A model generated the notes under the pieces. The model did no database searches. It was not told where the DNA came from and worked only from the letters and a program-made list of their open reading frames with translations. Shown here in pieces: positions 61,218-64,000 of a DNA stretch of 64,000 nt. This DNA is from JAAGZL01 sp050291365 (GTDB lineage: Bacteria; Pseudomonadota; Gammaproteobacteria; Chromatiales; Chromatiaceae), in contig JBNKJS010000029.1 of the NCBI GenBank assembly GCA_050291365.1, positions 20,610-84,609 of the forward strand, written 5' to 3'. Position 1 is the first letter of the stretch. The number at the start of each line of letters is the position of its first letter. The translations under genes and the position numbers were made by a program.

Positions 61218-61955
61218 TTAAAGTGATGCTAGATCATCGGCTGAATTTGTACCGTTAGGTTGCCGTTGTGTACCCAAGCAGTAATGAGGATTTAGTCTTT
61301 CATTTTCTTTGATTTTATATGCTTTCAAAAAAATATCACCGATTACTTTTGCGACAACTTCACTAGTTTCACATACTACGTAGCGAAGCACTCTTACTCT
61401 TTCATGTTGCGATAGATAATCTGTTGTGGGTAGTATCTCCAAATCTGAGAAAATCTTTCTGACACACTTTTCTTCCTCAGGCTCTTCTTTGCAGTCAAGA
61501 AACATTGTTAAACCAATGCCTCCATCGCAATACTCCAATGAAATTCCTTTGTCTCTATAGTTGGTCGTTATTGTAAGAGACTCAGAAGGATCAGATCTCC
61601 GCAAAACTCCTTCCACTTTGTTTAGTATTATAGATCTGTTTGAATCTGTTAGTAGAACCTTTCTGGTTGGAGCATTCCCCAAAATTGGATGAAGATGAGC
61701 AAGACCCTTAAGCTTGGACCTTAACTCGACAATATCAATCATAGAATATAGCTGGTCTTCTGGAATTGCTAGATAGCCAGAATCATCTAATTGACAAGCA
61801 AATGATGAAGCATTCTGAAACAACCAATATTTATCCTCCTCATCGACCTCTTCAATAAAAATATACGTATCAATTACAGGAATAAATAGATCTGCATCCA
61901 CATAACCAATATGAAAGTAACAGTTTCCTTTTACTAAATTAGCTGGGTCAGCCAT
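61218..61955 (-). CDS. Hypothetical cytosolic protein
   Basis: The 245-residue protein begins MADPANLVKGNCYFHIGYVD and is alpha/beta with no membrane helix or signal peptide. LFIPVIDTYIFIEEVDEEDKYWLFQNA and ISLEYCDGGIGLTMFLDCKEEPEEEKCVRKIF are its most regular parts. No family recognised. The ATG at 61955 has AGGAGGG upstream and is clearly right; the frame to 62024 is not used. The AT-rich composition is like the island at 26-42 kb. It is the first gene left of the second cassette-like array. Confidence 0.6.
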   Translation of the reverse strand: MADPANLVKGNCYFHIGYVDADLFIPVIDTYIFIEEVDEEDKYWLFQNASSFACQLDDSGYLAIPEDQLYSMIDIVELRSKLKGLAHLHPILGNAPTRKVLLTDSNRSIILNKVEGVLRRSDPSESLTITTNYRDKGISLEYCDGGIGLTMFLDCKEEPEEEKCVRKIFSDLEILPTTDYLSQHERVRVLRYVVCETSEVVAKVIGDIFLKAYKIKENERLNPHYCLGTQRQPNGTNSADDLASL

Positions 61956-62152
61956 ATAACCCTCCTGCAATTTGAGTATTCCATGAACAGTATATCTATT
62001 CCTGAGGCATGTACTCAAACTCAACCACTTGTATGCTTTTGCCGCTCACGACCCTAAGCGGTCCTTAATGATTAGCTAATACGGCCAGTAATATCTTTTG
62101 TCTGTAGCTGATTAAAACTCTCCGTTAAACTGGGGGAGGTTTAGTCTGCCCC

Positions 62153-62737
62153 CTATTGTCCGTTACTTAGATCAATTGCATCAACGGACATGCAAGAAAT
62201 CACGTCATTACAATCATAGAACCTCTTTTGTTCCTCATAAACATTTTCCATATTTACAAGCCAAATACCTAGTCCTCCTTTTCGCAGTTGAAAAGTATAT
62301 TTATCACCAGGCTTAAACTGCTTCCAATATTTAGATTGTGATAGGTAGACATTTACTGAGGGATATCCTTGCATACTTTGCCATACATTATCTTCGTCAA
62401 GGATATATACATAATCATTTAAGCCATCATTATCAGTAGCGATATTAATTCTGGGAATTAGCGTATATATAAATAATGCAAACCCAATGCACGCCAATAA
62501 CGCGTATATTTTTGAATCTGTTCTTTCAGGCTCCCGCTTTCTTAGATATACGTATGATGCGAAACTTAAACATATTGCAATAAACGCGATAATTATATAC
62601 GGCGGATTTTGGACATAATACTCACTTGCCCAGAAATAGAAGTCGCAAACAAAATAGAACACACACGCAAAAAAAGCTGAAGCTATTTTTAAGGTTGCCG
62701 GAGTGACTCCCTCAATTGATTTCTTATTACCTTCCAT
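62153..62737 (-). CDS. Membrane hypothetical protein, cassette-type ORF
   Basis: The 194-residue protein has about four membrane helices in its first 110 residues (LKIASAFFACVFYFVCDFYFW, PYIIIAFIAICLSFASYVYL, IYALLACIGFALFIYTLIP). A soluble, beta-rich C-terminal half ends with two Cys (FYDCNDVISCMSVD). The ATG at 62737 follows AAGGA by eight bases. An earlier ATG at 62797 would start inside an attC-like site. Function unknown. Confidence 0.55.
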   Translation of the reverse strand: MEGNKKSIEGVTPATLKIASAFFACVFYFVCDFYFWASEYYVQNPPYIIIAFIAICLSFASYVYLRKREPERTDSKIYALLACIGFALFIYTLIPRINIATDNDGLNDYVYILDEDNVWQSMQGYPSVNVYLSQSKYWKQFKPGDKYTFQLRKGGLGIWLVNMENVYEEQKRFYDCNDVISCMSVDAIDLSNGQ

Positions 62738-62753
62738 ATTTTCTATCCTTGAT

Positions 62754-62823
62754 ACACGACGTTTAGCATCACCTGAAAAATACGAGCTTGCGAGCATTTT
62801 ACCGCGCGGCTAGCTTGTTAGAA
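62754..62823 (-). repeat. attC-like site (70 bp, degenerate right half)
   Basis: On the minus strand it begins TTCTAAC (62823-62817), with AAGCTAGCCGCGCGG and an inner GC stem. The other core (GTCGTGT near 62760-62754) differs from GTTRRRY at one position. It lies between two same-strand small ORFs. Confidence 0.4.
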
Positions 62824-62826
62824 TAA

Positions 62827-63462
62827 TTAGATATTGTCATTCTTGTTTGTCATTTGCACTGTTATATCGAAATAAATGGTGTAAGTATTTCCAGATTTGG
62901 GGTTTTCGGCGTCCATGACATCGTAAACTTTGCCATTTTTGTTGAGCAAGCGCTGTTTATTAGGCTTCAATCCATTTGCGTATAAGAAAAAATATATTTC
63001 ATCTGTATTGAATGTCTCATATGCTGTTTCTGGTGTTTTACCATCACTAGACTTAATAATTGAATCAAGAAGGCCATCTACAATAGTCTTGTGCAATGAT
63101 GCACAATCGTTATCGTTCAATTCCTTGCAGCAAATGTATTTATCGAAATGAGCCTCAATGCTTGTGTAGTTTATATTTAGCCATTTATCTACGTATGTGA
63201 CACATTGACTATAATCCTTATTATTTATGGATTCATTAGCCTTTTGCTTAATTTGTAATTCGCCGCCGGTATAAGGCTTGTAGCTTTTTGTTTTTGCATA
63301 AAGCCTCCTGAATTCGAGGTAGTTGAAATCAGCAGTAGATTTCTGTAATTCACTTTTGGCTTTTTTGAATTCTTGATCACTGTCTAAGGACGTTTCACCA
63401 ACGGCATTTTGAATGGGAGATAATGAAACAATCATTAACAAAAATAAAATTTTTATATTCAT
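62827..63462 (-). CDS. Secreted hypothetical protein, cassette-type ORF
   Basis: The 211-residue protein has a signal peptide (MNIKILFLLMIVSLSPIQNAVG, about 22 residues). Helix-rich repeats follow (KKAKSELQKSTADFNYLEFRRLYAKT, CVTYVDKWLNINYTSIEAHFDKYICCKELND) that resemble a TPR-like solenoid with a Cys cluster (YICCKELNDNDC), then a small beta domain at the end. DUF4919 is one family it resembles, but I am not sure. The ATG follows AAGGAAG. It is bounded on both sides by attC-like boxes. Confidence 0.6.
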   Translation of the reverse strand: MNIKILFLLMIVSLSPIQNAVGETSLDSDQEFKKAKSELQKSTADFNYLEFRRLYAKTKSYKPYTGGELQIKQKANESINNKDYSQCVTYVDKWLNINYTSIEAHFDKYICCKELNDNDCASLHKTIVDGLLDSIIKSSDGKTPETAYETFNTDEIYFFLYANGLKPNKQRLLNKNGKVYDVMDAENPKSGNTYTIYFDITVQMTNKNDNI

Positions 63463-63482
63463 ACCACTTCCTTGCTTTTATT

Positions 63483-63519
63483 TTCTAACGTAGATTTCTG
63501 CAGTGTAGGCGCGTTACTG
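63483..63519 (-). repeat. attC-like site (short, degenerate)
   Basis: On the minus strand CAGTAAC (63519-63513) and GTTAGAA (63489-63483) face each other 37 bases apart with AACG/CGTT pairing. The stop codon of the gene at 63514 lies inside the first core, as for the good attC at 41232-41318. The length is too short for a full attC. Confidence 0.35.
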
Positions 63520-63849
63520 ACCTGCATCTAGACGTAAAACCCCTGATGCCGCCAACACTAATACACCTAGTGCGAAATACCAATAAAGTATAAACAGACC
63601 GACAGTGAACAAAACACCAGAGCAAAATAACTGTTTATCTCTGTTTCTTATTTGTTTTATTGTTAAAAGCAAAACACAGTAGGTTAATAATACTGCTATT
63701 GAAGCATTAATAAGGATAACAACAAAGCTACTTTCAATATGTACTAATGGCAATGCTTTTGCGGGACTTATAAGACCCACAATATACATTGCCCAGAATG
63801 TGATCGACAAAAGAGATATATAAATGATTCCAACCATACGCTGCATCAT
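63514..63849 (-). CDS. Small membrane protein, cassette-type ORF
   Basis: The 111-residue protein has three to four membrane helices (GIIYISLLSITFWAMYIVGLI, FVVILINASIAVLLTYCVLLL, QLFCSGVLFTVGLFILYWYFALGVLVLAASG). No family is recognised. The ATG lies nine bases after the GTTATGC core of a well-formed attC site and the stop is in another core-like box, so it looks like a complete cassette. Function unknown. Confidence 0.55.
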   Translation of the reverse strand: MMQRMVGIIYISLLSITFWAMYIVGLISPAKALPLVHIESSFVVILINASIAVLLTYCVLLLTIKQIRNRDKQLFCSGVLFTVGLFILYWYFALGVLVLAASGVLRLDAGQ

Positions 63850-63858
63850 ATTACCTAT

Positions 63859-63917
63859 GCATAACAGCTAAGCATTTATCTGCTGTGCGCAGCATGGTAG
63901 ATAAATGTATGTTGGAC
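63859..63917 (-). repeat. attC site (59 bp)
   Basis: On the minus strand it begins GTCCAAC (63917-63911), a perfect RYYYAAC core, and ends GTTATGC (63865-63859). Between them CATTTATCT pairs exactly with AGATAAATG, and GCTG with CAGC around a CGCA loop, with unpaired ACCAT on one side. Length, cores, stem and extrahelical bases agree with integron 59-base elements. Confidence 0.75.
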
Positions 63918-64000
63918 TATGCCGCCCATCAGTTTGGCACAGACTATATAAAGGGGATTGTATTTCAGAGGTTGCTTTGAACCTCGGTCCTTGGGCAAGA

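Noticed and set aside
1..64000. tRNA, rRNA, phage or insertion-sequence genes
   Set aside because: I looked for cloverleaf ends, rRNA signatures, transposase DDE or Y1 motifs, integrases and capsid or terminase proteins and found none I could support.

Overview
The window looks like a chromosomal segment of a free-living, flagellated gammaproteobacterium. Support comes from an Escherichia-type gshA, prc and hemC, a PomAB-type flagellar stator pair, the CbpA/CbpM chaperone pair, YegP and YpfJ homologues, a hipBA pair, several c-di-GMP and two-component proteins, and three proteins with a C-terminal PEP/VPLPA-CTERM sorting tail. A species cannot be named from the sequence alone. No rRNA or tRNA gene and no recombinase or integrase gene was seen.

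Layout. 1-12.9 kb is ordinary core material: a partial pomB with pomA, a short-chain dehydrogenase with no usable ATG, gshA, prc, a Nudix hydrolase with mazG, and two c-di-GMP-type signalling proteins, one with a dead GGDEF domain. 13.4-19.9 kb is a tight seven-gene minus-strand operon. It reads thermostable-hemolysin-family protein, AMP-forming ligase, haem-oxygenase-like diiron protein, SDR, TPR protein, then a QseB/QseC-type two-component system. The genes overlap by ATGA or lie within 20 bases of each other, and a CTTAA-N6-CTTAA direct repeat of the kind bound by QseB/PmrA regulators sits just upstream. It looks like a self-regulated small-molecule or lipid-modifying pathway and is the best candidate for an undescribed system here. 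A divergent hybrid histidine kinase and a REC-EAL response regulator (20.2-24.9 kb) follow, then hemC.

26-42 kb is an AT-rich accessory island with nearly every gene on the minus strand: PEP/VPLPA-CTERM proteins, an endonuclease/exonuclease/phosphatase-fold protein, ankyrin-repeat and beta-propeller proteins, a HEPN-like fragment, a secreted zinc phospholipase C-like protein, and several orphan membrane or secreted proteins. Between them lie modular intergenic repeats of about 100-200 bp that exchange 5' and 3' modules, carry GGGGAC-containing ends and sometimes long perfect palindromes. In 40.3-41.8 kb, and again at 62-64 kb, small orphan ORFs are separated by attC-like sites (59-base elements). 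These look like integron gene-cassette arrays with no integrase in view.

42-50 kb carries yegP, a ypfJ-like metallopeptidase, a Fic gene bracketed by a perfect 41-bp direct repeat of the 3' end of hipA, hipBA with a palindromic operator, a DMT permease behind a strong terminator, a lipoprotein and cbpA-cbpM. 50.6-60.9 kb is dominated by an 8.5-kb cyclic beta-1,2-glucan synthase gene flanked by two DUF1488-type genes and two small genes, one of 40 codons. The last 3 kb are the second cassette-like array.
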